64,000 bases of DNA from Alcanivorax sp. S6407. GTDB lineage: Bacteria > Pseudomonadota > Gammaproteobacteria > Pseudomonadales > Alcanivoracaceae. Both the position numbers and the translations under genes were made by a program. The notes beneath the pieces are model-generated. The model made no database searches and was not told the origin of the DNA. It saw only the letters and a list, made by a program, of their open reading frames with translations. The first letter of the stretch is position 1, and each line of letters starts with the position of its first letter. Location: assembly GCF_023016115.1 (NCBI RefSeq), contig NZ_JALKBH010000002.1:582624-646623 (forward strand), written 5' to 3'. Below are positions 33,662-42,035 of this stretch, piece by piece.

Positions 33662-35075
33662 CAACGGTCTCGACTGGAAAACCCTGCCCTGGGTGCTCAT
33701 GGTTTTGGGCGCCCTGCTGCTGGCCAGCCAGCTTCTCAATCCGGGACAGGGCCAACAGGCCGCACTGACCTGGTATGAAAGCAGCGGACTGCGCCAGCTG
33801 GAATGGAACAACTACCTTTCCTGGCTGCGCTTCAATGGTCATGCAGAGCAAGCCAGACGCCTGGAACAGCAAATTGCCTCGGGCAACCCCCACGCCTATG
33901 CCGACGCCCTGCTCTCCGCACAATTCGTAGAGGACAGCAACAAGCGCGCTGGTGATTTCTGGTCTGCCAGCCAGATCACGCAGTGGAAAGCCCTGCGCGA
34001 ACAAATACCGCAACAGCTGGAGCAATCCCCCCAGTATCGCTGGGGCCTGTCTGCCGTCGATCCTCGCCCGTCACGATTCTTCACCGCACCATTTACCGGC
34101 GGCCCACTGTGGCTGACACTGCTGGCCTTACTGTGTCTTGCCATGGTTGCCGTGCGGCTGCAGCGCCAGCTGGGAACCGGACGTATTGTGGTGATCTGGC
34201 TGGCCGGTAGCCTGCTCAGTGGCGCAGGCTACTTGCTGACCGTGGGCACAGGACAAACGCCCCTGTTCGGCGCCGCACCCGCCCTGATGGCCCTGCTGGC
34301 CGCAGCGGCAGCGCTTTCCCGCCAGCCCATCGTCTTGCCCCTCCCCGCAGGCAAGGGCAAGGGCAAGGGAGAGGGAGAGGGAGAGGAAAAGAAGGAAGCA
34401 AGATCACTGACACTGCCCGCCTGGACACCGGCACTGTTACCGCTGGTGCTACTGACCGTCATTACCCTGACACAGGCCCCCATGCTTCCCCAACTACTGT
34501 CCGGATTGGCCGCCGGCCTCGGTGGCGCGCTACTGGCCCTGCTGCTGCAACCTCCTTCGGCGACGCAAAGCATCATGGCAGAAAGCCCCGCCGAGCCACT
34601 CAATCCGGAACTGCAGCAAGCACTCACCCACGGCTGGGATGCACTGGGCAAGCTGGAAGGCGAAAGCGCGGAACGTCATTTCCGGGAAGCACTGAAACAC
34701 CAGCCCGATCAATTTGATGCCCTCACCGGCCTGTTCACCGCCCAGCTGATTCAGCAGCCGGTTTCACAAGATTGGCACCACACCGCAGACTGTCTGTTCA
34801 ATCATCCTGCCAGTGAACCGGGGCAGGCGACCCAGGTGGCCCATCTGTGGAAACAGTACCGACAGCACCAGCCAGAGCCTCTTCCCGAAGCCACCCTGTG
34901 GCAGCTGGTGATGACACTCACCCTGGCACGGGAATTCCAGCAAGCCGAACAGCTGGCCATGCAACACGCCGAATATTCCGATGAAAAGGAACGTCGCAAA
35001 GCCGCACTGGACTATCTCCGCGCGGCCTTGCTCAAGGAAGGGCTCAATCACCGGGCGAAGGCGCTGCCGGTATAA
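33627..35075 (+). CDS. degenerate rhomboid-like membrane protein with C-terminal TPR-like domain
   Basis: 482 residues, overlapping corC by 35 bases (GGGGGAAAACAATA before the ATG). Membrane segments lie near 21-38, 159-177, 186-206, 212-231, 266-283 and 288-307. The stretch RQLGTGRIVVIWLAGSLLSG..PLFGAAPALMALLAAAA (180-230) matches the rhomboid core, but the catalytic serine of GxSG is alanine (GAAP, 215-218). The HxxxN motif region (PLWLTLLALL) and the late histidine (LLSGLAAGLGG) are also lost. A lysine/glycine/glutamate run (243-257) follows, and about 320-480 looks like tetratricopeptide helices. Probably a non-proteolytic rhomboid; the rhomboid assignment is by eye. Confidence 0.65.
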   Translation: MNPPLNSRPATDNGLDWKTLPWVLMVLGALLLASQLLNPGQGQQAALTWYESSGLRQLEWNNYLSWLRFNGHAEQARRLEQQIASGNPHAYADALLSAQFVEDSNKRAGDFWSASQITQWKALREQIPQQLEQSPQYRWGLSAVDPRPSRFFTAPFTGGPLWLTLLALLCLAMVAVRLQRQLGTGRIVVIWLAGSLLSGAGYLLTVGTGQTPLFGAAPALMALLAAAAALSRQPIVLPLPAGKGKGKGEGEGEEKKEARSLTLPAWTPALLPLVLLTVITLTQAPMLPQLLSGLAAGLGGALLALLLQPPSATQSIMAESPAEPLNPELQQALTHGWDALGKLEGESAERHFREALKHQPDQFDALTGLFTAQLIQQPVSQDWHHTADCLFNHPASEPGQATQVAHLWKQYRQHQPEPLPEATLWQLVMTLTLAREFQQAEQLAMQHAEYSDEKERRKAALDYLRAALLKEGLNHRAKALPV

Positions 35076-35153
35076 AACGCAGCGCAACCGCACCCTTTAT
35101 GCTCTGACCAGGCAGCGCCACACTCCATCGTGGCGCGGCCGATTACCCCTCAC

Positions 35154-35822
35154 TCACCCCTGCTGTTTTCTTGCCAGGAGAACGAGGAGTGCTGCAAGCA
35201 GGAAAAGCGGGAACCCACCACCATTCCGGGAGGTCGGCGGGAGCTTGAAGCGCTCTTCAGGGGAGTCGACAGGGGGAGCAGAGGGAGGCACAGCGGGAGC
35301 CTCATCCGTCACATCATAGGCAACACTTTCGAGAAAAAAGTGCACGTCGCTGACCGGAGCGCTCTCGTCAGAGCGAATCTCCACTCGCTCAACCTTGTCG
35401 AACCCCGTCAATACTGCCACCACACCAGATTGGCTGTCGTCACTCCACAGCGGCCCCATGGACTGTGCAGCCACTTCCTGCCCGTCGCGGAATCCCCTCA
35501 CCGTCAGCAAGGGTTCATCCATCTGAAACAGGTCTGTGCCGCCAATCGCATGAAGCGTCAGGTAGGCATGATTGCGTGGCTCGATGATCACCGCCGTTGC
35601 CGGACGGGTCGGATCAAAACCGGGATAGAGCGCATGGGGATCACGCACGCCCTTCATGCTTCCCCCTCCCTCAGCGGTAATGACCAGGTCATCGGTCATG
35701 ACCTGGCTGGCCAGCTCCTCGTGATGAGCCCATAACCCACCGTCAAACTCTTCCACCACCGCCAGGGCCTTCCCCGCCAACAGGAAGAGGCAAGCTGCGG
35801 CCATATGAAGACATAAACGCAT
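35154..35822 (-). CDS. exported protein with GlyGly-type C-terminal anchor tail
   Basis: 222 residues. Signal peptide 1-21. The middle is beta-rich and unknown (GGGSMKGVRDPHALYPGFDP). After a proline-rich stretch, the last 22 residues are GGG, a hydrophobic run, then ARKQQG. This is the three-part layout of sorting signals such as GlyGly-CTERM (recognised by rhombosortase). The basic end is weak (one Arg, one Lys), so the match is tentative. GAGGAAC is the ribosome site. It converges on the pseudo-rhomboid gene. Confidence 0.65.
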   Translation of the reverse strand: MRLCLHMAAACLFLLAGKALAVVEEFDGGLWAHHEELASQVMTDDLVITAEGGGSMKGVRDPHALYPGFDPTRPATAVIIEPRNHAYLTLHAIGGTDLFQMDEPLLTVRGFRDGQEVAAQSMGPLWSDDSQSGVVAVLTGFDKVERVEIRSDESAPVSDVHFFLESVAYDVTDEAPAVPPSAPPVDSPEERFKLPPTSRNGGGFPLFLLAALLVLLARKQQG

Positions 35823-35833
35823 GGCGCAGTTCC

Positions 35834-36472
35834 TCAGCTTCTGGATGGGAAGATACCCTGGATGGCCACACAGGCCTTAAGAACGACATAGGGAGGCATG
35901 TTCGGATGCGTCTGGTTCCCGCCTGTGGAGTCTGTGCTGCCGGACACAGAGACACTTTCGGCTGCCATGTCGACCACATCAGCAGCACTGGCCGGGGCTG
36001 GCGCATACACAGCTGCCCGCTGACCATCGGCCAGCATGGCACCATCCGCGGACGGGGTTTCACCTGCCAGCTTACTGGCATGGAGCGTGCCGCTGGCGGA
36101 ACTCAGACCATGGTTATGGCTGGGCATCTGGGCAGCGGTCAGGGTGACGGACTCAGCGCCCGCACGTTGCCCCTGCCTACGGTCAGTCAGACCGGGTCCC
36201 TGACCGGCATGCATGGGCATGCGGCCGCGCAGATCCGGCAGCGCAAAGGTGGTACGGCCGTCGCCTCCGTAGATGGTCCCGTAGAGAGAAAACAAAGCCT
36301 GATTGCTGCTGATTGGCAACAATTGCCCGTTTGCCTCTGACCAACCCCGCGGACAGAAGTTGAAACCGACCCACATGATTTCCCCGATCAAGGGATTGGA
36401 GCTGGCAAAAGCCGGCTTGGCAGGCACCAGCACAGCCAGTGCCAGAACACAGGAAAGGACGAGCTTCTTCAT
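35834..36472 (-). CDS. exported phage tail-collar domain protein (MdpB / microcystin-dependent protein type)
   Basis: 212 residues with a signal peptide (1-24, ending AFAS). The collar domain is clear: NPLIGEIMWVGFNFCPRGW, NGQLLPISSNQALFSLYGTIYGGDGRTTFALPDLRGRMP, and ends VVLKACVAIQGIFP. Such proteins derive from phage tail fibres but occur outside prophages, often with signal peptides. Function unknown; surface adhesion is a possibility. It starts 11 bases before the GlyGly-tail gene, so the two likely form an operon. No other phage gene is nearby. Confidence 0.85.
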   Translation of the reverse strand: MKKLVLSCVLALAVLVPAKPAFASSNPLIGEIMWVGFNFCPRGWSEANGQLLPISSNQALFSLYGTIYGGDGRTTFALPDLRGRMPMHAGQGPGLTDRRQGQRAGAESVTLTAAQMPSHNHGLSSASGTLHASKLAGETPSADGAMLADGQRAAVYAPAPASAADVVDMAAESVSVSGSTDSTGGNQTHPNMPPYVVLKACVAIQGIFPSRS

Positions 36473-36662
36473 AATTTCCCCAGACTAGAAAACAGTGCCG
36501 GAAGAATTACACAAAGGAATAACGAACACCCTCAACCAAAAGGGTGAAAGTAGAAATCAAACGGAATACTTACGTTCCGTTTCAACAACAATGGCGACAA
36601 CTTCGCAGCAATGGCGCCTCCTTCTGACGTAGCCCACCGAAACAAACCCACCTGGACACACA

Positions 36663-38045
36663 CTACTCCGCCCACGCCTGGCGCAGCTCATTGACCTGCA
36701 TGCGCAGCTTGGCACTCTGGCATTTGTGCTCCACAAATCGCAGATACTGTTCCGCCTTGCCGGACAGGCCGAATTTTTCTCCCAGGGTTCTGGCCAGCAG
36801 CAGATAAGCTTCACCCAGACCGGAGAAGTCCGGCTCGCGCTGATGCAGGTCTTTCAGCAGATTCACCACCATCTTGGGCGCCAGCTCATAGAGCCCCTGT
36901 GCCAGGGTCAGCCTGATAGCCGCTCCGGCGGGTAACCAGTTGCTGTCCCGCTGACGCTGTTCGGTGATGACTTGCAGCGCGGTCGGCCAGTCGCCGGCCG
37001 CCACCAGCACATCCAGATAAGGCTCGACCTGCTGAGCACGCTCCTTGTCCTTGCCCTGTATGGCCAACAGTCGATCGTACTGTTTCCAGTCTGCCAGCCC
37101 CGCCTTTTTGGTTTTCACGATCTTGGCGGAAGACAGCAACACCTTGTCGAAACGGCCGGCGCATAACAGCACCCGCTGACGCCGCTCGGCAAGCGGCTGG
37201 GTCACCCGGGTGCCGCCGGGATTGAGCCCCCAAAGGCGGCCATGCTGTTCCAGCAAAACGGCGCATGCCGCCGCCAGCACCAACCACCAGTACGCGGCCA
37301 ACGCGCCTCCCACAGCCTGAGTTAATGGCGCGGGCAACACATCCATGACCACCATGACCACCGACGCCGACAGCAGCCAGCCCAACACGGCCAACGCGGC
37401 CACCACCAGATAATCACGGGGAGCTGAAACCATGTACGTCAGTGCCGCCGCCCAGGCTCCGGGCTGGGCACCCCGAACCTGAATCGACAACCACAGCGCC
37501 GGCACCAACAGCATGGCAACCGCGCCCAGTACCAGACCCGCCAGCGAAGAAACCCAGATCATCAAGGCCACCGCCGCGACCAGAAAGAGCAACACCGGGG
37601 CCGCCTGTAGCAGGGCGCCTTTCCAGCCATGGCCGGAAGACAAATCCTTCCAGGCAGGAATTCTGGTGCGTTGATGGTGACGTCGCCCCTGGGCTCGACT
37701 GGCCATCACCGCCTGAGCAAACCCGAACGCCGGCAGGCCACCGATTACCGTTAGCACCAGCATCACCGGCAAAGGGGGAATCGCGGCGGCGATCACCGCC
37801 CAGATCAGCAGGACAGGCAACAGAGAAAGATGCAACGGGTACTGAACAAAGCGGTCCAGCTGCTGCCACACTGGCACCACAGCCCCTTCCCCGGCCATCT
37901 CCACAGACTGGTTGCAGACCAGGCAGCGGGCTTCGTTGTAATTATCCGCCTGTCCATCCACACATTGCTGACACAGAAACAGCCCATCATGGCTACAGAA
38001 CCAGAGCGCTTCGGTGCCTGGATGGTACTTGCAAAAGCGATTCAC
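36663..38045 (-). CDS. membrane protein with N-terminal B-box-like zinc region
   Basis: 460 residues from a GTG at 38045 with GGGGG seven bases upstream; the frame opens at 38168 inside repeat sequence. The start carries a cysteine/histidine cluster, NRFCKYHPGTEALWFCSHDGLFLCQQCVDG, then RCLVC, resembling a B-box or zinc ribbon. About six membrane helices follow in residues 80-280, then a soluble helical C-terminal half (310-460) that looks TPR-like. Unknown function. The zinc part is cytoplasmic by prediction. It lies divergent to lnt, separated by a heptad inverted pair. Confidence 0.7.
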   Translation of the reverse strand: MNRFCKYHPGTEALWFCSHDGLFLCQQCVDGQADNYNEARCLVCNQSVEMAGEGAVVPVWQQLDRFVQYPLHLSLLPVLLIWAVIAAAIPPLPVMLVLTVIGGLPAFGFAQAVMASRAQGRRHHQRTRIPAWKDLSSGHGWKGALLQAAPVLLFLVAAVALMIWVSSLAGLVLGAVAMLLVPALWLSIQVRGAQPGAWAAALTYMVSAPRDYLVVAALAVLGWLLSASVVMVVMDVLPAPLTQAVGGALAAYWWLVLAAACAVLLEQHGRLWGLNPGGTRVTQPLAERRQRVLLCAGRFDKVLLSSAKIVKTKKAGLADWKQYDRLLAIQGKDKERAQQVEPYLDVLVAAGDWPTALQVITEQRQRDSNWLPAGAAIRLTLAQGLYELAPKMVVNLLKDLHQREPDFSGLGEAYLLLARTLGEKFGLSGKAEQYLRFVEHKCQSAKLRMQVNELRQAWAE

Positions 38046-38091
38046 TATGATGCCCCCAAAGCAGTCGTTCCCGGTTCGGGGGGCTGATTGA

Positions 38092-38119
38092 GTTGAAAGT
38101 TCAAAGTTTAAAGTTGAAA
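38092..38119 (+). repeat. degenerate heptad tract, GTTGAAA word (left of inverted pair)
   Basis: Units GTTGAAA, GTTCAAA, GTTTAAA, GTTGAAA. The inverted counterpart is at 38218-38245, 98 bases away, between two divergent genes. Confidence 0.85.
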
Positions 38120-38217
38120 AGCGCGGGGGCGGCCCTCTTAACCGGGAAGCCTTGCCCGCGTCTGCCATAATGGTGCGCGGGCGATGTCATTATTGTTTGG
38201 CAACCAGCTAATCCGCG

Positions 38218-38245
38218 TTTCAACTTTGAACTTTCAACTTTCAAC
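38218..38245 (-). repeat. degenerate heptad tract, GTTGAAA word (right of inverted pair)
   Basis: On the plus strand TTTCAAC, TTTGAAC, TTTCAAC, TTTCAAC. Arms match the left tract with a few substitutions. Confidence 0.85.
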
Positions 38246-38354
38246 TCGCCCCCCGACGGTTGATCGTTTTACCTGCTACTTTATTCAATCCATTGCACAG
38301 ACTCTAGAGTTCACCGCCAGGCGGCCTGCTCGCCGGTACGAAACGAGGATTTCC

Positions 38355-39842
38355 ATGCGTGACCGTCTGCTGGCGCTGATTGCCGGCCTGCTCTTCCCTC
38401 TGGCGTTTGCCCCCTTTGACCTTTGGCCCGCATTGTTCGCCAGCATTGCCGCCGGGTTCTTTACCTTGCAGCAAGCCGGCTCCGCCCGCGAAGCCCTGCT
38501 GAGAGGCTGGCTCTACGGCATGGGTATGTTCGGCTTCGGTATCAGCTGGCTGCATGTTTCCATGCACGATTACGGCTTCATGCCGCTGTGGATGGCAATT
38601 CCCTTCACTGCCATCTTTGCGGCCCTGATGGCGCTATTCTACGGAATCACTTTTTATCTGGGTTGGCGACTGGGCAGGACCGCCCTGGCCTTTACCGGAT
38701 GCTGGTTGTTGCTGGACTGGGTGCGGGGCTGGTTTCTCACCGGCTTCCCCTGGCTGTACGCCGGCTACGGCCTGATTGACACCCCGCTTGCCCCTCTGGC
38801 CCCGGTTGGCGGGGTCTGGCTGCTGACCCTTGCCGCTGTCCTGCTGGCCAGCACGGTGATACAGCTGCGCCAGCCGGGCCTGCAGCGCTGGCTTGCGACA
38901 GGACTCTCGGCACTGGTTTTGCTGGGATCTGCCATCGCCCACACCTTCACTTTCACCCATCCCAGCGGTGAGATGCAGCCGGTGGCACTGGTGCAGGGCA
39001 ACATCCCCCAGGACCTGAAATGGCAGATCTCCATGCGCGAGCGCACCCGCGAAATCTACCATGATCTTACCGCCACCATTCCCGATGGCTATCTGGTGAT
39101 ATGGCCGGAATCGGCGCTGACCGAGTTTTACCAGACCATCGATGACTTTGTGGAGCAGGAAGGGGAAGCACTGAGAGCCCGAGATGGCGGATTCATCACC
39201 GGGGTACCCTGGCGTAGCCGGGAAAATGGCAAAGTGACCTACCGCAACAGCATCGCCGCCATCCCGCTGATCGCCGAGGATGGCCATGAGCGCGTCTACC
39301 ATAAGCAGAAATTGGTGCCGTTTGGCGAATATGTGCCCATGCAATCCTTGATACGTGGACTGATCCCGTTCTTCGATCTTCCCATGTCCGGCTTCACACC
39401 CGGTGATCCCGCGCAGGACAATCTGCATACTCTGGGGCACACCATCGCGCCCTTCATCTGCTACGAGATCCTCTATCCGGAACAGGTGGCGACTCGTAGC
39501 CACGGTGCAGATGCCCTGATCACCATCAGTAACGATGCCTGGTTCGGCACTTCCGCCGGGCCCCTGCAACACTTCCAGATGGCCCGCATGCGCGCTCTGG
39601 AAACCGGCCGGTGGTTGCTGCGCGGCACCAATAATGGCGTTACCGCAGTGATCGATGACAACGGCAAGGTGGTAGATGCACTACCCCAGTTCCAACGCGA
39701 TGTACTACTCAGCCAGTATCAGCCCCGCCAGGGCAACACCCCCTTCATGGTCACCGGGGTGTGGCCATGGCTACTACTGGCTCTGCTTCTGATGGCCACA
39801 GGATCACGATTGAGCATCAGGAAACAGTCGCATATTCCATAA
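38355..39842 (+). CDS. lnt: apolipoprotein N-acyltransferase Lnt
   Basis: 495 residues from the ATG at 38355 (GAGGATTTCC upstream); the frame is open to 38184 through repeat sequence. Eight or so N-terminal hydrophobic segments are followed by a nitrilase-fold domain with catalytic Glu (VIWPESALTEF), Lys (HKQKLVPFGEYVP) and Cys (APFICYEILYPE), and a last membrane segment. Lnt adds the third acyl chain to lipoproteins at the inner membrane, needed for Lol export. It is normally adjacent to corC; here it is 4.7 kb away. Confidence 0.96.
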   Translation: MRDRLLALIAGLLFPLAFAPFDLWPALFASIAAGFFTLQQAGSAREALLRGWLYGMGMFGFGISWLHVSMHDYGFMPLWMAIPFTAIFAALMALFYGITFYLGWRLGRTALAFTGCWLLLDWVRGWFLTGFPWLYAGYGLIDTPLAPLAPVGGVWLLTLAAVLLASTVIQLRQPGLQRWLATGLSALVLLGSAIAHTFTFTHPSGEMQPVALVQGNIPQDLKWQISMRERTREIYHDLTATIPDGYLVIWPESALTEFYQTIDDFVEQEGEALRARDGGFITGVPWRSRENGKVTYRNSIAAIPLIAEDGHERVYHKQKLVPFGEYVPMQSLIRGLIPFFDLPMSGFTPGDPAQDNLHTLGHTIAPFICYEILYPEQVATRSHGADALITISNDAWFGTSAGPLQHFQMARMRALETGRWLLRGTNNGVTAVIDDNGKVVDALPQFQRDVLLSQYQPRQGNTPFMVTGVWPWLLLALLLMATGSRLSIRKQSHIP

Positions 39843-39850
39843 AGGAATAT
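39832..39850. promoter_or_regulatory. inverted repeat, candidate operator upstream of the sulfide operon
   Basis: ATATTCC and GGAATAT separated by ATAAA, spanning the lnt stop codon and lying 14 bases before the -35 element of the sulfide operon. AT-rich palindromes like this are commonly bound by ArsR-family sulfur sensors (BigR/SqrR type). No such regulator gene is in the window. Confidence 0.4.
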
Positions 39851-39863
39851 ACTTATAGCTAAT

Positions 39864-39892
39864 TTGACTTTAGGGCATAAAGCCCCTATAAC
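39864..39892 (+). promoter_or_regulatory. sigma70 promoter of the sulfide oxidation operon
   Basis: TTGACT (39864-39869), 17-base spacer, TATAAC (39887-39892): near consensus. The spacer contains a second inverted repeat, TAGGGC-ATAAA-GCCCCTA, using the same ATAAA centre as the upstream palindrome, so repressor binding could block the polymerase. Confidence 0.7.
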
Positions 39893-39925
39893 TGTGACAT
39901 TGCCGAATCCAAATGGGAGAGCACC

Positions 39926-40792
39926 ATGTCACGCCCTGAAGTCAAAGCCTTCTTTGATCACGATACCAACACGGTGAGTTATGTCGTCACCGACCCGGAG
40001 ACGCGCCACTGCGCCATCGTCGATTCCGTGCTGGATTACGCCCCCAATTCCGGTCGTACCAGCTATGCCAGCGCGCAGCAGATTGTCGACTATGTGAAGC
40101 AGGAGAAGCTGACGGTGGACTGGATGCTGGAAACCCACGTCCATGCCGACCACCTTTCCGCCGCGCCCTGGCTTCAGGAGCAGCTGGGCGGCAAGCTGGC
40201 CATTGGCGAGCATATCCGCACCGTGCAGGAAACCTTCGGCAAGGTATTCAACGCAGGAACAGAATTTGCCCGCGACGGCCGCCAGTTCGACCATCTGTTC
40301 AAGGATGGCGACACCTACAAGGTGGGCAACCTGGAAGCCCGCGCCATTCATACTCCCGGCCACACACCGGCCTGCATGAGTCATGTGATCGGCGACGCCG
40401 TTTTCGTCGGCGATACCCTGTTCATGCCGGATTACGGCACCGCCCGCTGTGATTTCCCCGGCGGTGATGCGCGTACCCTTTACCAGTCCATCCAGAAACT
40501 GCTCGCCCTGCCGGACGAGACCCGCATGTTCCTGTGCCACGACTATCTGCCGGAAAGCCGCAGCGAGTTCGTCTGGGAAACCACGGTGGGTGACCAGCGT
40601 CAGCACAACATCCATGTCCATGAAGGCATCAGCGAAGAAGAGTTCGTCAGCATGCGCGAAAGCCGCGATGCCACTCTGGATATGCCGCGCCTGATCTTGC
40701 CGTCAGTCCAGGTCAACATGCGCGCCGGCCACCTTCCTCCCGAGGAAGACAACGGCGTCAGCTACCTGAAAATTCCGCTGAACGCACTGTAA
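39926..40792 (+). CDS. metallo-beta-lactamase fold persulfide dioxygenase-like protein (ETHE1/Blh type)
   Basis: 288 residues. Metal motif THVHADHLSA with His71, His73, Asp75 and His76, then TPGHTPACMSHVIGDAVFVGDTLF. Non-haem iron persulfide dioxygenases of this family oxidise glutathione persulfide to sulfite. Of the PDO groups it most resembles the Blh/PDO type seen beside SQR. GGGAGAGC is the ribosome site. It is first in an operon with SQR (10-base gap), SulP and a DUF442 protein, all consistent with sulfide detoxification in the cytoplasm. Confidence 0.9.
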   Translation: MSRPEVKAFFDHDTNTVSYVVTDPETRHCAIVDSVLDYAPNSGRTSYASAQQIVDYVKQEKLTVDWMLETHVHADHLSAAPWLQEQLGGKLAIGEHIRTVQETFGKVFNAGTEFARDGRQFDHLFKDGDTYKVGNLEARAIHTPGHTPACMSHVIGDAVFVGDTLFMPDYGTARCDFPGGDARTLYQSIQKLLALPDETRMFLCHDYLPESRSEFVWETTVGDQRQHNIHVHEGISEEEFVSMRESRDATLDMPRLILPSVQVNMRAGHLPPEEDNGVSYLKIPLNAL

Positions 40793-40802
40793 GGAGGCCA
40801 TC

Positions 40803-42035
40803 ATGCCACTGGATGACACTGCTCTCTGGGATGTGGTGGTCGTGGGTGGCGGGGCTGCCGGACTGGCGGCTGCCGCCAGCCTGCTCAAGCGCAAGCCCTC
40901 CCTGTCACTGGCCATTGTGGAACCCAGCGATCGACACTATTACCAGCCGGCCTGGACCCTGGTAGGCGGTGGCTGTTTCAATCCGGCAGACACCTGCCGA
41001 TCCACCGCGTCCCTGATCCCGAACAATGCCAAATGGATTCGCAGCCGGGTAACCCGCCTGCTGCCACAACAGAGTCAGGTAGAGCTGGAAAATGGTCAGC
41101 ATCTCAGCTATCGCAGTCTGGTGGTGGCTCCGGGTCTTGAGCTGAACTGGGGAGCCATCGCCGGTCTCGAAGAGACCCTGGGCAAGAACGGCGTCACCAG
41201 TAATTACCGTTATGACCTGGCACCCTACACCTGGGAGTGTGTGCAGAACCTGAAACAGGGACGTGCCCTGTTCACTCAGCCCGCCATGCCCATCAAGTGC
41301 GCCGGCGCTCCCCAGAAAGCCATGTATCTGTCCTGCCATCACTGGGAACAACAGGGCTGCCTGGACAAGATTGATGTGCACTTCCACAACACCGGCGGCG
41401 TGCTGTTCGGGGTCGCCGACTTTGTGCCGCCGCTGATGGAATACGTGAAGCGCTATAACGCCCATCTGGAATTCACCAGCGAGCTGATTGCCGTGGATGG
41501 CCCGGCAAAGACCGCCACCTTCAGGGAAACCGACGAAGACGGCAGCCCCCGCGAACGCACCGAAACCTTCGACATGCTGCATGTGGTACCGCCACAGCGG
41601 GCACCGGAATTTATTCGCAACAGCGAACTGGCCAATGAAGGCGGCTGGGTGGCCGTGGATGAAGCCACCCTGCAACATCCCCACTATGCCAACGTGTTCA
41701 GCCTTGGTGATGTCTGTGGGGCCAGCAATGCCAAGACTGCCGCGGCCGTGCGCAAGCAGGCTCCGGTGGTGGCCGAGAATCTGCTCGCCTGGCTGGACAA
41801 ACAACCCATGGCCGCACGCTACGCCGGCTACGGCGCCTGCCCGCTAACCGTGGAAAAAGGCAAGGTGGTGCTGGCGGAATTCGGTTACGGCGGCAAGCTG
41901 CAACCCAGCTTTCCCCTCAACCCCGCCGTGGCTCGCACCAGTATGTGGTGGCTGAAACGCTATGCCATGCCGCGTATCTATTTCAGCATGATGCTGAAAG
42001 GCCATGAGTGGCTGGCCAAACCGGACAAGCTCTGA
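40803..42035 (+). CDS. sqr: sulfide:quinone oxidoreductase-like flavoprotein
   Basis: 410 residues with a perfect AAGGAGG ribosome site. N-terminal FAD motif VVVVGGGAAGLAAAASLL (11-28). The middle holds TQPAMPIKCAGAPQKAMYLS, with the cysteine and motif shared by type II SQRs. Late FAD-binding FSLGDVCGASNAKTAAAVRKQAPVV follows, ending with a hydrophobic membrane-binding tail. SQR oxidises sulfide to persulfide or polysulfide and passes electrons to quinone at the inner membrane. It stands directly upstream of, and overlaps, the SulP gene (TGATG). Confidence 0.92.
   Translation: MPLDDTALWDVVVVGGGAAGLAAAASLLKRKPSLSLAIVEPSDRHYYQPAWTLVGGGCFNPADTCRSTASLIPNNAKWIRSRVTRLLPQQSQVELENGQHLSYRSLVVAPGLELNWGAIAGLEETLGKNGVTSNYRYDLAPYTWECVQNLKQGRALFTQPAMPIKCAGAPQKAMYLSCHHWEQQGCLDKIDVHFHNTGGVLFGVADFVPPLMEYVKRYNAHLEFTSELIAVDGPAKTATFRETDEDGSPRERTETFDMLHVVPPQRAPEFIRNSELANEGGWVAVDEATLQHPHYANVFSLGDVCGASNAKTAAAVRKQAPVVAENLLAWLDKQPMAARYAGYGACPLTVEKGKVVLAEFGYGGKLQPSFPLNPAVARTSMWWLKRYAMPRIYFSMMLKGHEWLAKPDKL

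Noticed and set aside
35834-36472. Prophage remnant
   Set aside because: Only a tail-collar domain is present, with a signal peptide. No integrase, capsid, terminase or att sites nearby.
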